Positions 1 through 9,884 of a stretch of 64,000 bases of DNA are shown here, piece after piece. A program made the position numbers and the translations under genes. Within the stretch, counting starts at the first letter, position 1; each line of letters opens with the position of its first letter. The notes beneath the pieces were generated by a model. The model worked only from the letters and a program-made list of their open reading frames with translations, had not been told where the DNA came from and made no database searches. The DNA is from Sthenelais limicola (Eukaryota > Annelida > Polychaeta > Phyllodocida > Sigalionidae), in contig OW804095.1 of the NCBI GenBank assembly GCA_942159475.1, positions 147,984,808-148,048,807 on the forward strand. Direction: 5' to 3'.

Positions 1-56
1 TGGTGAGCACATTGGACTTTGAATCCAGGAGCCCGAGTTCGAACCTCGGTGGCGCC
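1..56 (+). tRNA. tRNA-Gln (UUG), 5' end cut off by window edge
   Basis: This is the 3' part of a tRNA whose first 15 bases lie outside the window. The anticodon loop CTTTGAA gives anticodon UUG (glutamine). The anticodon stem TTGGA/TCCAG is fully paired, counting one G-T pair. The T arm is CCGAG-TTCGAAC-CTCGG and the acceptor 3' strand is TGGCGCC. A T5 run at 66-70 can serve as a Pol III terminator. It is the duplicate of the complete gene at 19554-19624, and its anticodon stem is better paired than that copy's. Confidence 0.75.
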
Positions 57-206
57 TCTCTATCATTTTTAGAATTTACTAGAAAGGGAAACAGACACCA
101 GAGAGAAATAAAATAAAAAGTTTTCAGCTCCAGCTACTCGTAGTTCTAAACAGATGGTGGAATGAGAATGAGAACTGACAGTTGAGCAATATTAATGCTT
201 ATATGT

Positions 207-312
207 GAGTCAGGCTGTCAGAAAATGTACACCAATTTGCCTCCACCAATTGTTTCCTTCACCACCAAATAATCCGACATTAAGACAAAAATGAGGTTCA
301 CAGTTCAGCCCA
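207..312. mobile_element. Family G MITE remnant
   Basis: GTCAGAAAATGTACA followed by diverged family G interior (CTCCACCAATT, ATTAAGACAAAAATGAGGTTCA). The far end is missing. The same remnant is in copy B near 19777. Confidence 0.5.
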
Positions 313-384
313 ATAGGAGACATATACTGATAGAATGATGTGGGAGATATACAGGCAGCAATAGAAAGGTATAGAGACACAAGG

Positions 385-800
385 AGATAGAGAGAGAGAG
401 AGAGAGAGACAGAGCAAGAGAGCGACATGTGCAGAGAGGGTGAGTTGCAATGGAAATGTGGGGCATAGAGAGTTTCAAAGAGAAATATAGAGTTTCTACG
501 AGGAATAAAGAACGAGAGAGAGAGTTTTAATAATAAACAGATATAATTATAGAGAGAGTTTCAAACCTATATGTGATAGTCTCTGACAATTCCAGTAAGA
601 CTGTTAGACATTTATAGTTCGCTGGCTGCAGAAAGAGAGAAAGAATTCCAAGCAGAAAGAGGGAGAAAGAGAAAGAGTTCCAAACAGAAAGAGAAATAAA
701 AAGAGTAAGAGTTCCAAACAGAAAGAGAGAGAGAGACATACAGACAGAGGGAGAGAGAGTTCCAAAGAGAAATAGGAGTAGAAGAGAGAGAGTCAATCTA
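385..800. repeat. GA-rich low-complexity tract
   Basis: Runs of AGAGAG alternate with the motif GAGTTCCAAACAGAAAGAG, repeated with variation. The serine/leucine-rich frames on the minus strand (210-428, 527-796) are translations of this tract and are not genes. Confidence 0.85.
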
Positions 801-855
801 AGCTCAAGGCCTGTGTCTACAGTAGAGATTCAGACATGGCTAATGCATGGGTAGG

Positions 856-1182
856 TATACATAGTATTCACATGACGTCACCCCAGTCAGCGGCTATCCT
901 CACTGGCAGCCATAATGTGTGGCAGCATAGATAGCGGGAGACACTAGATCGACAGGATTTCCTGTTTCAAATGTTTGCTAATGGCAATTATACTCATTAT
1001 TCCATCATGACACACTAAAAAATGACCATATAACCTATCAGCATACTTTATATAACATTCTCTAAAACTTTCGGAGGTGAAAACTGCATTTTTGAGGCTT
1101 GGAGCACTCATGTCCAGCTAAAGTTGACCCACATTATGGCAAGCCGCGGCTAGCGCCGTGACGTCAGTGAATACTATGTATA
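856..1182. mobile_element. Family C MITE with CRE palindromes in both ends
   Basis: The ends are inverted repeats: TATACATAGTATTCAC at the left and GTGAATACTATGTATA at the right. Similarity continues inward for about 60 bp through TGACGTCA and CATAATGTG. Flanking TA on each side would fit a TA target duplication, as in Tc1/mariner-type elements, but ends this symmetrical leave the exact border open. The perfect palindrome TGACGTCA lies at 873-880 and 1159-1166. No coding capacity. Confidence 0.75.
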
Positions 1183-1660
1183 GCAGGTCCCTGTGGGAGC
1201 TTCCCTAGTCACATTGGCCATGTCTGGGTGTGACTGCGGACCCGCTACATGAAAGACAACTAAATAAAACACAAGCCGTCCATTTATCCATTCTCCTCCT
1301 GTCTCACTGATTAACGTCGAGTGGTAGTCTTTGATGTAGACTTCTCCATGTTACACCTTGAGCCAGGTCCCAGAGGCCACAAACTTTTTATTTATTGTGT
1401 TTTTCTAACACCAAGCTCCATGTGTTAAGTAGTGGTTTTATAGTGCAGCTCGGATCTTATGGCAACCTTTTTTGATATCAATGTTTATTTGTATTTCGCA
1501 TTTTGTTATAATATGGGTTTTCGAGGGTGCTAAAGAAGACCATTTTCTCTTTATTTTCCGACATTTTTGCCCTAATCATGCACATTAAAATTTGAAACTA
1601 TGATATCAATATCTAATTAATGATAATTGATAATTAAAAATATTAGGGGGCATTACCATT

Positions 1661-1699
1661 ACGCCCTTGATAAAACCTACAATATGTTGCTAAGGGCGT
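1661..1699 (+). repeat. Conserved hairpin ACGCCCTT/AAGGGCGT
   Basis: An 8-bp stem encloses a loop of about 23 bases and is followed by AAAGCAA. It recurs in copy B (21580-21618) and, with a different loop, at 46612-46651. It looks like a piece of a dispersed repeat, possibly a retroposon 3' region. The rest of 1183-1880 holds nothing I recognise. Confidence 0.5.
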
Positions 1700-1880
1700 A
1701 AAGCAATTAGCCTACACACACACAAGCAACAACATATAACCCTAAGGCTTTTCCCTTTAAATTACAGGCTACATCTATTATGCAATTTTATAATCCCAAA
1801 TTATCATAATATTTTTAATCATCATTTATCATTAAACAATTAACTTGCATTGTAAAGACTGCTCCCCAATAGGGAACTCC

Positions 1881-2224
1881 AATAGGGGATTTTCATAGCC
1901 GCCATTTTGAATCTTGATTCGCATGGAATTATGGGACTAATGGTACAGTCTAAAATCTATAGAAAACATGTTCAGCATGGAGTATTTATTAATGCTATAA
2001 TATCAATATCCATGTGTTATACATATTTCCATGACACTAGTCCCCATCTTTCTCATCATGCATTTGGTTAACACAGATCATTTTTACAAGCTAAGATATT
2101 GGTGAAAACAATCTGGCAAATTTCGATAAAAATGTTGCAAAATATTTGTAAGTCATATTTCATCAGAATCCATCCCAGGGTGCACTGTACAGACATGCGC
2201 AGTGGCACATGCAACTCCCCCATT
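1881..2224 (+). mobile_element. Family T MITE
   Basis: Left end AATAGGGGATTTTCAT followed by AGCCGCCATTTTGAATC. The right end is ATGCAACTCCCCCATT, inverted relative to the left. The interior matches 16850-17199. GCCGCCATTTT is a YY1-like motif. Duplicated in copy B at 21800-22145. Confidence 0.75.
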
Positions 2225-2583
2225 AGATAAGATAAGATCAGTTTTATTTCGTCTGGTAACAGAACAGTATTGTCGGTGTCAGTTTGTGTCCAACTGTTGA
2301 TGTGTGGATTAGTGTGCCTGACCAGAAAACCTGGAATTCGTTTTAGGTAGGCCTATCTTTTAACATAGATCGACTCTACTAATTCTTCCCAGTTGTTGGA
2401 GCTATGTCATATTGTTATATTTTGTGTACAAGATGGATAACCATCAACTGGAAATAGAAGGTGGAAACATAAAACTGATTGATTATTATTTACTAGCAGG
2501 CAAGTACATAGTAGCAACAATAATACAAGCTCAGCTACGAGGTCTTCCTGTCCTAACGAAATATAAAATAAATAAGGTATAAG

Positions 2584-2779
2584 ATAAGATAAAGATAAGA
2601 TAAGATAAGATACTACTTTATTTATCGAACTCACATTACATAAGAATAAACATATAAATTGACAAATTGGTATGCAGTCATCTAGATTAGATCCAGTTCT
2701 CCCAGACGTTACCATCTCGCACAAGGCAGAGTGTGAATTTTTAACTTTTAAGAGTAAAATTAAATAAAATAAAAATAAG
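2584..2779 (-). mobile_element. 5'-truncated retroposon, present in copy A only
   Basis: Reading the minus strand, the sequence ends in TTCGATAAATAAAGTAGT and then TATCT-type tandem repeats, a typical non-LTR retroposon tail. Copy B runs straight from GGTATAAG to CCAGATGC at the same place, so this is an insertion. ATAAG on both sides may be the target duplication, although it merges with the tail repeat. The 144-codon minus-strand frame across it (2407-2841) resembles no protein. Confidence 0.7.
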
Positions 2780-3235
2780 CCAGATGCAAACAATTCTATA
2801 CAGTGTGTACCATTGTCAGTTACTATTCTGGTTGGTATCACAAATATAGTTTCAGTTCAGGGCGTTTGACGATGGGAATTCATTCTCATATGCCATATAT
2901 CACCTTACTCGTGATCATAGGAGAGAAAATATAGTAAAAAAGAGAGAAGAAAATTAGAAAGAAATATTGATGTGATAAAGTAAATCGTTGCTCTCTCAAT
3001 CAATCTAATTAATTTAGAGTTAATTAATCAATAAATGCCCATCTTTCATATATGGGTTGAAAAAATGGGGCCCTATAATGTAATTATTTCAAAATGTTAT
3101 TTAATTAAACCCTTAAAGAATTTCAATGATTTTAATTAATTGAGATATAAAGGAGTCCCTCCGACCCCCACCCTTGCTTTTCTTTCTCAACGTTGTGTGC
3201 GTGCTCTTCAGAAGAAACATAACAACATCAAATTG
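2780..3235. other. AT-rich sequence without identified feature
   Basis: Shared with copy B except for a family G insertion there at 22591. The empty target AAAT is at 2842-2845. No open frame or repeat recognised. Confidence 0.6.
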
Positions 3236-3620
3236 TTTTTAATTTTTTCTAAAAAGTGAAATGCTGCTTCAAGCATTTCAGTCCTTTCTTCCTGCCCAGT
3301 CCGTAGATAATAAAGCTGTTTTGTGGGCTTGATAATTAAATAATAATGGTAATCTTGGCGTGTCTGGAGACAGCGGAAAAACCAAGCAATTACCGCCCCA
3401 GTTTAAATGAATTACAAGCTCTCGTCCCAAAAGAAAGATGACACATGAAAGGAATTGTTAATATTTGGAGTGAAGTGCCTTTCATGTGACCAGTTATCAA
3501 ACTTTCTCTGATGGATTAGTCCAAACAAAGACTAATGAATAACTGCGCTTAATTCCACTGTAATATTTCTCATTCCCTCCCGGTAGGTTTTGCCTACAGC
3601 TGTTACATTGATTTATGGGA
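3236..3620. promoter_or_regulatory. Candidate conserved non-coding element
   Basis: From 3236 to 3580 the two duplication copies are identical base for base (345 bp), and only one substitution (3581) occurs before about 3619. The surrounding DNA differs at about 1.5-2.5%. The block is high-complexity, lacks a usable open frame and contains several homeodomain-type cores (GATAATTAAA, GCAATTACC, CTTAATTCC). That pattern suggests a developmental enhancer. It is an inference from identity between paralogous copies, not from cross-species comparison. Confidence 0.4.
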
Positions 3621-3655
3621 AGATGTCATCTATTTAATTTAACTGTAAGCAAATG

Positions 3656-3900
3656 GGTGAAATCGCCAGAAAATGTACAATTGGCCTTCACCAATCCTCT
3701 AAAATAACTAAAGTTTAAGACCAAAATGTGGTTCCATATGAGCGAACCGATTTCCTTTTAATCAAGCATGCGATACATTAAATGTATCACTTTCCAGTCT
3801 AATTTAGCAAAATCACAGATTGTGCAATATTTTCCCGCCTATATTTTCATAATTTGTACATATTTATATGGCGGAAATAATCTTGCCAAATTTACCCATA
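3656..3900. mobile_element. Degraded family G MITE
   Basis: GCCAGAAAATGTACAATT followed by GGCCTTCACCAATCCTCT matches the family interior. The right terminus is no longer recognisable. The copy in B starts near 23640. Confidence 0.55.
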
Positions 3901-3904
3901 TTAT

Positions 3905-4044
3905 GACTTATATGACTGAGGTATCAATACTTTGCTGCTGTTATTTGTGTATACAAGAATTTGAAGTCAAATAAGCCGAGAGAAATTTGCTCATATGGCT
4001 TTCAGGTGGGTAGGACGATGACAAAACAAAGGTGTGTTAACTGA
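3905..4044 (-). mobile_element. Family S fragment, one end preserved
   Basis: Ends in TTAACTGAGAATGCAGTTTA, the inverted form of the family S start. The interior TTGCTGCTGTTATTTGTGTA is seen, diverged, in other family S fragments. Confidence 0.5.
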
Positions 4045-4180
4045 GAATGCAGTTTATTATTATTATAATACTTTTATTCAAATCAATATAATACAGTTAC
4101 ACGGTTTTTAGTAGCTTAATTCGAATAGGTTAAACCCTCTGCTCACTCGCAGGTTTTCCTGGCTGACCGCAAAACTGTTA
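4045..4180 (-). mobile_element. Retroposon 3' end with AAT tail
   Basis: On the minus strand GGTCAGCCAGGAAAACCTGC leads to AATAAAAGTATTATAATAAT. The pair in copy B is at 24025-24160. The 4181-4510 stretch that follows holds nothing recognised. Confidence 0.5.
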
Positions 4181-4544
4181 CTCCTTCAATAAATCAATAC
4201 AGTTACAATAAAATACAACAGTTGTACAATAAAATATGGCATTACAAACGTTTCCTTTCATTAGAAAATAAATTAAGACATTAAGGTAATCTTCCTATTA
4301 TAAGAAAATTCGCTCTATCCTTACAATATTATGATGATTTTGAGCTTTGTAGAATAACTTCGTCTCTTTTAAATCCTGTTTTACAGACATACTTAAACAG
4401 CTTCATTGATTCTCAAAATCTAATTGATTGTGATGTTTAATTGTGATGTTAACTGTTTTCCTTTGCTCTTTGCAGGTGAGTGTATATTTCTTCCATTTTG
4501 CCCTGATGTCCTGGTATCGGTGAGTGTGTTAAAGTGGTTCTCTA

Positions 4545-4745
4545 CTCTCCAGTTGTCATGGAATCTTTTTTCATCTTAATCATATAGGATTGGTATGGCA
4601 ATATTTGAAGTGAAGAACGCCAATATTGTGTTTTCTCCAGTCGTCATGGAATCTCATGGAATCTCTTGAGACTTTTTCAGCGTAATCATATAGAAAAGGT
4701 ATGGCAATATTTGAAGTGAAGAACACCAACATTATGTTTTTATTC
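4545..4745. repeat. Two degenerate ~90 bp tandem units
   Basis: GGTATGGCAATATTTGAAGT followed by GAAGAACNCCAA occurs twice in tandem. A further diverged unit lies near 5868-5960. In copy B the pair is at about 24530-24715. Confidence 0.6.
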
Positions 4746-5092
4746 AATAATTCTTGAATAAGTGTAATGAGTGGGACAGAAAGCTACAGCACATCTTCCC
4801 ATTTCAAATCGCAGAGGAAAGGGTTTAGCCACGATGGAGTGCGGCTGAAATACCCAAGTGGACAGAAAAGTCACTGATTTTAATCTTGATTGACCAATGA
4901 CCACACTGTATCTTTAAGTGACCACAACCCAAAATAGATAGATTGACCTGCTAGGGTTACATGACCCCACACGAGAAAATATGGTTCGCCTGAAAATGTT
5001 TTTCGCAATAAAATTTATTGGAAAAAAAGAAGTCAACTCTACTGTCAGTCTTGCACCGTGTCTACTTACTCCTCTGATATGCATGCTTGAAT

Positions 5093-5482
5093 GTGATGTG
5101 TTACAGGAAAATGAGTCATAAGTCGCAAAAATTGGATTTTGTGATATTATCATATTTGAAAAGATGAGACCAAGGGGATTCCAATGAATATAAACATTAA
5201 GGGCATATCTTAAGTTTGATATTTTTATTTCTGAAAAAAAAATTGAATATTTTTGGTTGAACAATTACAATTGAAGTAGCTAAATATACTCTATGGGATG
5301 ACCCTATAAATGCATGACAATATTTGATACACTGTCTTGCATTTTGGTACATGTATTCATACTTCATCCAGCGTTAGTCACACCAAAAATGAGAACATTC
5401 CTACAAAGAGATTTTGGGAATATATCACTTTGAAAAATAGCAATTTTGCGACTTATGACTCATTTTCTTGAAACACATCACA
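5093..5482. mobile_element. Family V MITE
   Basis: Left GTGATGTGTTACAGGAAAAT, right TTTTCTTGAAACACATCAC. ATGAGTCATAAGTCGCAAAA is present at the left and inverted at the right. ATGAGTCAT is an AP-1 consensus palindrome. Confidence 0.8.
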
Positions 5483-5484
5483 AA

Positions 5485-5830
5485 TGTGATGTGTTACATG
5501 AACATGAGTCTGAAGTCGTTAAAGATGGATTTGAGATATTATCATATTTGAAAAGATGAGATCAAGCCGATTCTAATGATGGTAAACATTAGGAAATCTA
5601 ATGGATATTTTTATATTTTAAGTTTCATATTTTCATTTAAAAATAAAGAAAGTTTACAATATCTCTGGATGTACAATTACTAGTAAAGTAGTTAAATATA
5701 CTGTATAGGATGACCTTAGAAATGCAGGAATATATGTAATACATGGTCTTGAAATTTGGTACATGTATTCATATGACATGAAGCGCTATACTCCCCAAAA
5801 AACAGAACATTCCCACAAAGAGTAACACAT
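5485..5830. mobile_element. Second, partial family V copy in tandem
   Basis: Begins GTGATGTGTTACATGAACAT directly after the previous element and keeps the interior order, but the right terminal repeat is missing. Confidence 0.65.
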
Positions 5831-6335
5831 TTAAAGTGGCTAAGATAGTTAAAACGAATAGTCACAGAATCACATGAAACTTATTCAGTGTAACCATATA
5901 GGATATCTATGACAATATCTAAAGTATAGAGCACCAACATTGTTTCCTCATTCTTTAATCATTGAATAAGTGTAATGAATAGACCAGATTTCAAATCACA
6001 GAATAGTAGCCGTCAAGTGGTGCCCCCACTCTCTTAAGTGACCAGGGGTGTAACTAGATTTAACCTAGGAGTCTATGGGTGACCTTTGGTCAAGGCTGGC
6101 ATTTTATAACTCCAGATGCCAGAACCCAACTGCCATTCTGACATAGCTTGACATATCTGTATGGCGTGCAAAAACGATTTTGCTCACTGTTTTACCAAAT
6201 ATCTGATATAATATGAATGTTAGAGTTTTGATATCCACAGGAGTTAGTTAGGTAGGGTAAGGTGAATCAAATACTAGAAAAGGAAGTAGAAATTCCGTTA
6301 CTCGAAAATCTAGCTCCCAACAGTGAGAAGTGTCA
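5831..6335. other. ~500 bp present in copy A only
   Basis: Copy B joins ACACATTTAAA to ATAAGTGTTACTC directly. In copy A both junctions carry TTTAAA (near 5829 and 6336), so a microhomology-mediated deletion in copy B is the simplest reading. Content: a further degenerate unit of the 4545 repeat and unrecognised DNA. Confidence 0.6.
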
Positions 6336-6555
6336 CTTTAAAATAAGTGTTACTCGGGCTTACAGAAACCAACACCCACCCCACCCAGCCTCCATTAAAC
6401 ATAGCCCTTACTATTGATATGAAGACTAGAGTACAGCAAATGATAGCGCATTTCTACTCACTCCCCTCATATGACAAAATAAGTGTTACTAGTGCTTATA
6501 CCCCCTCCCGCACCACACACACACTTCCCACTTTAAACCCTTTTGATGGATATAT

Positions 6556-6790
6556 GGGTCAGATTTTCAGAAAATGTACAATTCACCTTCACCAATCCTG
6601 TCAAAGAACACACATTTAAGACAGAAATGAGCTTCAAAATGCAGTTTAACATAACAGAACTGATACTTTAAATCAATGCGATACCAAATATACTCAGATA
6701 TACCCCAAATTTATCATTTTTTAGCCTCATTTAGCAGAAATTACTAAGTTTGTAGAGCTGCCAATTGTACATTTTCTGAAAATCTTACCC
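6556..6790. mobile_element. Family G MITE, 235 bp
   Basis: GGGTCAGATTTTCAGAAAA at the left. The inverted right end TTTTCTGAAAATCTTACCC has one change. Flanks ATAT and ATAA differ by one base. Confidence 0.85.
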
Positions 6791-7167
6791 ATAAAATGGT
6801 GGGAAGATTGAAGACAATCTCATGGCCTTCGACAGGTCGGGTTGCCAATAAAGCCAAGGCCTCCTCCTTCAAACAATTTAAAAGCCATGAAATACTGCCT
6901 CCATCTACCACAAGCAGGGATGCCGCTGGAGAAAGGCCAGGTACCTGCCCCCCTCCCCCACCTCCAGGGAAACGCTATACCTTCCTCCAGTGTATAATAA
7001 TAGCAGGAGGGAATAAAGAGTTGCTAAAAATAGACCAGCCTCAGATGTATGCACTATTCTTCTGGAGCAAATCAAAATGTAGGTGCACTACCAGGTTTAT
7101 CATGGCTCAGTGAGCACCAGAAGATTCCCCTCAGCCCTCAGTGCTTCTGTTTATATCTAGTGTATCT

Positions 7168-7402
7168 GGGTCAGATTTTCAGAAAATGTACAATTAGCAG
7201 CTGTACAGATTCAGTAAATTCTGCTAAATTAGGCTGCAATTTGTCCAATACTAGGTAAATTTGAGTAGATTCGGCATTGCATTGGTTTTAGCGATCTGTT
7301 TGGTTAGGTTGAACTGTATTTTGAACTTTATTTTCGTCTGAAATCTGGGTTATTTGAGAAAATTGGTGAAGGAGAATTGTACATTTTCTGAAAATCTGAC
7401 CC
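7168..7402. mobile_element. Family G MITE, 235 bp, ATCT target duplication
   Basis: Both termini intact (GGGTCAG and CTGACCC), flanked by ATCT at 7164-7167 and 7403-7406. Confidence 0.9.
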
Positions 7403-7489
7403 ATCTATGTCTATCTTGGGATTGGTGCCTATGATAGGGCAGAGCTCTCTCATCTAGGTCCATTTGTTGATATTTAAGATGTGCGTCAT

Positions 7490-7672
7490 GAATTGTACAA
7501 TTCCCCTTCACTAATCCCCTCCAATGACTCTAATATAAGGCCAATATTTGGCTCAAAATACAGTTCAACATAACCGAACAGATGTTTTTGAATACCAAAT
7601 ATACACAGCCATACCTAGTTTATCATTTTCAATCTACTTCAGCCGACCGTACTAAGTTTCTGGCCCAATTCT
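7490..7672. mobile_element. Degraded family G interior
   Basis: TGTACAATTCCCCTTCACTA, then TACAGTTCAACATAACCGAA. The outer termini are gone. Confidence 0.55.
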
Positions 7673-7910
7673 TATAGGATTTCTGGAAATCCAGACGGCC
7701 ACATTCCTCGATTCCACATCCAGCGATAAGCTTAACCACAAGGCTAAGACTAAGGCTAGAAGTGTTAATGACCCCTAAAACTTAGGGGTCCAAAACAGCC
7801 TTCTGAACCTGACTGAAATGTGCATCTGGATGCCCGGATTTTCTTTTCGATTTTTCATAGAGTCCTCAAGCTACCACTTTATCATAGGCATCGTATTACA
7901 TTAACAAACA

Positions 7911-8045
7911 TAAGATAAGATAAGATAAGATAATTCTTTATTTGCCATAGAGTATTTGACAAAGAGGTTACGTTCTTCTCGAGAGGAGGTCTTCCCGAAC
8001 ATGCCTTTCTTGATTACCTTTTTTCTTGGTTACATTTGACTAAGC
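7911..8045 (-). mobile_element. Retroposon 3' end, copy A only
   Basis: On the minus strand GGGAAGACCTCCTCTCGAG leads to GCAAATAAAGAATTA and a TATCT tandem tail. Copy B has different DNA between the same flanks (27798-28553), so this spot received independent insertions. Confidence 0.65.
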
Positions 8046-8316
8046 TACGTTTATATTAGACACTATGAGTATTAAAAGACGTTGATCAGAAAACAAGAAA
8101 CTGATTAATTACTCAATCAGGAATCAATCAATCATTCAACTTCAATTTCCATGTGTGAACATCTCACAAAGAAGTATAATTACAAATGCTGCATGTACTA
8201 GTTCTAGTAATAATAATAATGATAATAATGAGTGGTATAATCATGGGATATCCATAATTACTGAACATTCTCCTATAATGCATAATGTCTGCAGTTAAAA
8301 GCGCCCTATTGCCGCG

Positions 8317-8560
8317 AGAGCCCCATTACCTTGATCACTTATGTCCATATCATTGCCAGGTAGGGTTTAATGGGGAGGGACAGATGCTGACTATGGTGGC
8401 GGCGGCCCGGGCGCCATTGTTAGCCTTACCCCCGCCTGACAACCAAGCTGAAAGATTTGGTTTCACAGAAGCGTTCCACTCGGCGTAACTTTGTTATCTC
8501 TGACAAAGAGAGCGACTAATATAAAGACATCGCTCTCAGGTCAGCTCAACCGCTGGCTGC
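8317..8560 (+). promoter_or_regulatory. Slowly diverging GC-rich block with TATA-type core promoter
   Basis: From 8320 to 8530 the copies differ at only two positions (8437 and 8532 region). The block holds GGCGGCGGCCCGGGCGCC, CATTACCTTGATCAC and, at about 8517-8525, TAATATAAAGA. The TATAAA is framed by the inverted repeat GAGAGCGA/TCGCTCTC. TCAGGTCAGC, about 30 bases downstream, could be an initiator. No clear transcript follows: the next frame (8720) runs into a pyrimidine satellite. Confidence 0.3.
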
Positions 8561-8819
8561 TGGAGAATAAAGTGCTTCTTCCCAGGCTTGGTTTCTTTCT
8601 TCCCCCTCCCATCCCATGTCTAGTTTTTATAAGCTGTGTATTGTAATGCTTTTTTGTGGACTTTATGTTTGCATTCAGGAATGTGTAATTGGGTGTACTT
8701 CAAAGGTGTAATGTAATCTATGGCTCAGTCGCATGAGTCGCTTTTGTTATGCATTGATATGTATGTGGATAATCTTTTCTGTCCCTGTCTTTTGCTCCTA
8801 TTTGTCCTCTCTGTTTTTC

Positions 8820-9345
8820 TCTCTGTGTCTGCCTCTATCTCCCTGCCTCCTTCTCTCTATCCTCTCCTTCCTCTCTCTCTGCCTCCCTCTCTTCTCTCTG
8901 CCTCCCTCTCCTCTATCTGCCCCTCTCTCTGTCTGCCTCTATCTCCCTGCCTCCTTCTCTATATCCTCTCCTTCCTCTCTCTCTGCCTCCCTCTCTTCTC
9001 TCTGTCTCCCTCTCCTCTATCTGCCCCTCTCTTTGTCTGCCTCTATCTCCCTGCCTCCTTCTCTCTATCCTCTCCTTCCTCTCTCTCTGCCTCCCTCTCT
9101 TCTCTCTGCCTCCCTCTCCTCTATCTGCCCCTCTCTTTGTCTGCCTCTATCTCCCAGCCTCCTTCTCTCTATCCTCTCCTTCCTCTCTCTCTGCCTCCCT
9201 CTCTTCTCTCTGCCTCCCTTTCCTCTATCTGCCTCTCTCTGTCTGCTTCTCTCGCTCTCTTCCCTCTGCCCCTCTCTTTGTCTGACTCTCTCTCCTCTAT
9301 CTGCCCCTCTCGTTGTCTGCCTCTCTCTCTGTCTCCTTCTTTCGC
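8820..9345. repeat. Pyrimidine minisatellite with 104-bp higher-order unit
   Basis: The motif CCCTGCCTCC (CCCAGCCTCC in the last unit) recurs at 8841, 8945, 9049 and 9153, exactly 104 bases apart, within CTCTCTGCCTCCCTCTC-type DNA. The leucine/serine/proline-rich frames of 213-215 codons here are spurious. Confidence 0.88.
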
Positions 9346-9349
9346 TCAT

Positions 9350-9884
9350 ATGGATGAGGGCGTCTGATAACTAAATAAGTGTTAATTCTGTAGGTTCTGT
9401 GATTGTCTATATATATAATAATCTTTTTCAGCACTGACTGAGAATATGTTGCAAAATGTTTTCAGCCTGGAATAACATGGTTTTAATACCAATATCTTAA
9501 GATAATAATCCATAACTTCTATCATTTGCATGTCTTTCTCTTTTAACCTTTTCTTCAGCCTTTCCATTTTCCTTGTTCCCTGCTCCCCCCTCCCCCATCA
9601 TCCACCCACCCCCTCTCCTCACTCTTTCACCCCTTCCCCCTTCCCCCTTCCACCCCCATCCTCCTCCCACCCTCTCACTCTTCCACCCGCCTCTTCCTTG
9701 AGCCGATGGAAATGTCAGTTGGTATTTTTCAGCTTGGAATAACATAGTTTTAACACCAGACGCTCACACCTGCCTGCATAGCAGAGGAGGAGACATTGTA
9801 CACGTAGCCTGCAATATTCCCGCCTTCTTTAACCCTCTCTTTATAGATCAGGCCAGTCAATTGTAGCCCAATTTAACCCATTTT
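9350..9884. other. Unassigned, with C/T-rich tract at 9580-9690
   Basis: Mostly unique DNA. The tract is CCCCTCC/CACCC-rich. Weak similarity between CAGCCTGGAATAACATGGTT (9462) and CAGCTTGGAATAACATAGTT (9730), both followed by TTAA, suggests a short direct repeat flanking the tract. Confidence 0.5.

Larger units (their letters stand above)
1..8850 (+). repeat. Segmental duplication, copy A
   Basis: Position 1 aligns with 19569, 873 with 20649, 3241 with 23225, 6556 with 26426, 7168 with 27037 and 8285 with 28576. By eye, 7 substitutions in about 285 bases (841-1125) and 3 in about 215 bases (4081-4290) separate the copies. The left limit is beyond the window. Homology fades inside the CT-rich tract near 8850. 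Copy A alone carries a retroposon at about 2584-2779 and a roughly 500 bp stretch at 5831-6335. Confidence 0.92.

Noticed and set aside
6556..6562. GGGTCA in family G ends as a nuclear-receptor half-site
   Set aside because: A six-base half-site alone is too weak. The two ends are 235 bp apart and cannot form a normal paired element.
8720..9374. Two overlapping + frames of about 214 codons, and the possibility that they follow the TATA motif at 8519
   Set aside because: After about 40 codons both are translations of a pyrimidine repeat, several upstream ATGs intervene, and copy B does not preserve length or frame.
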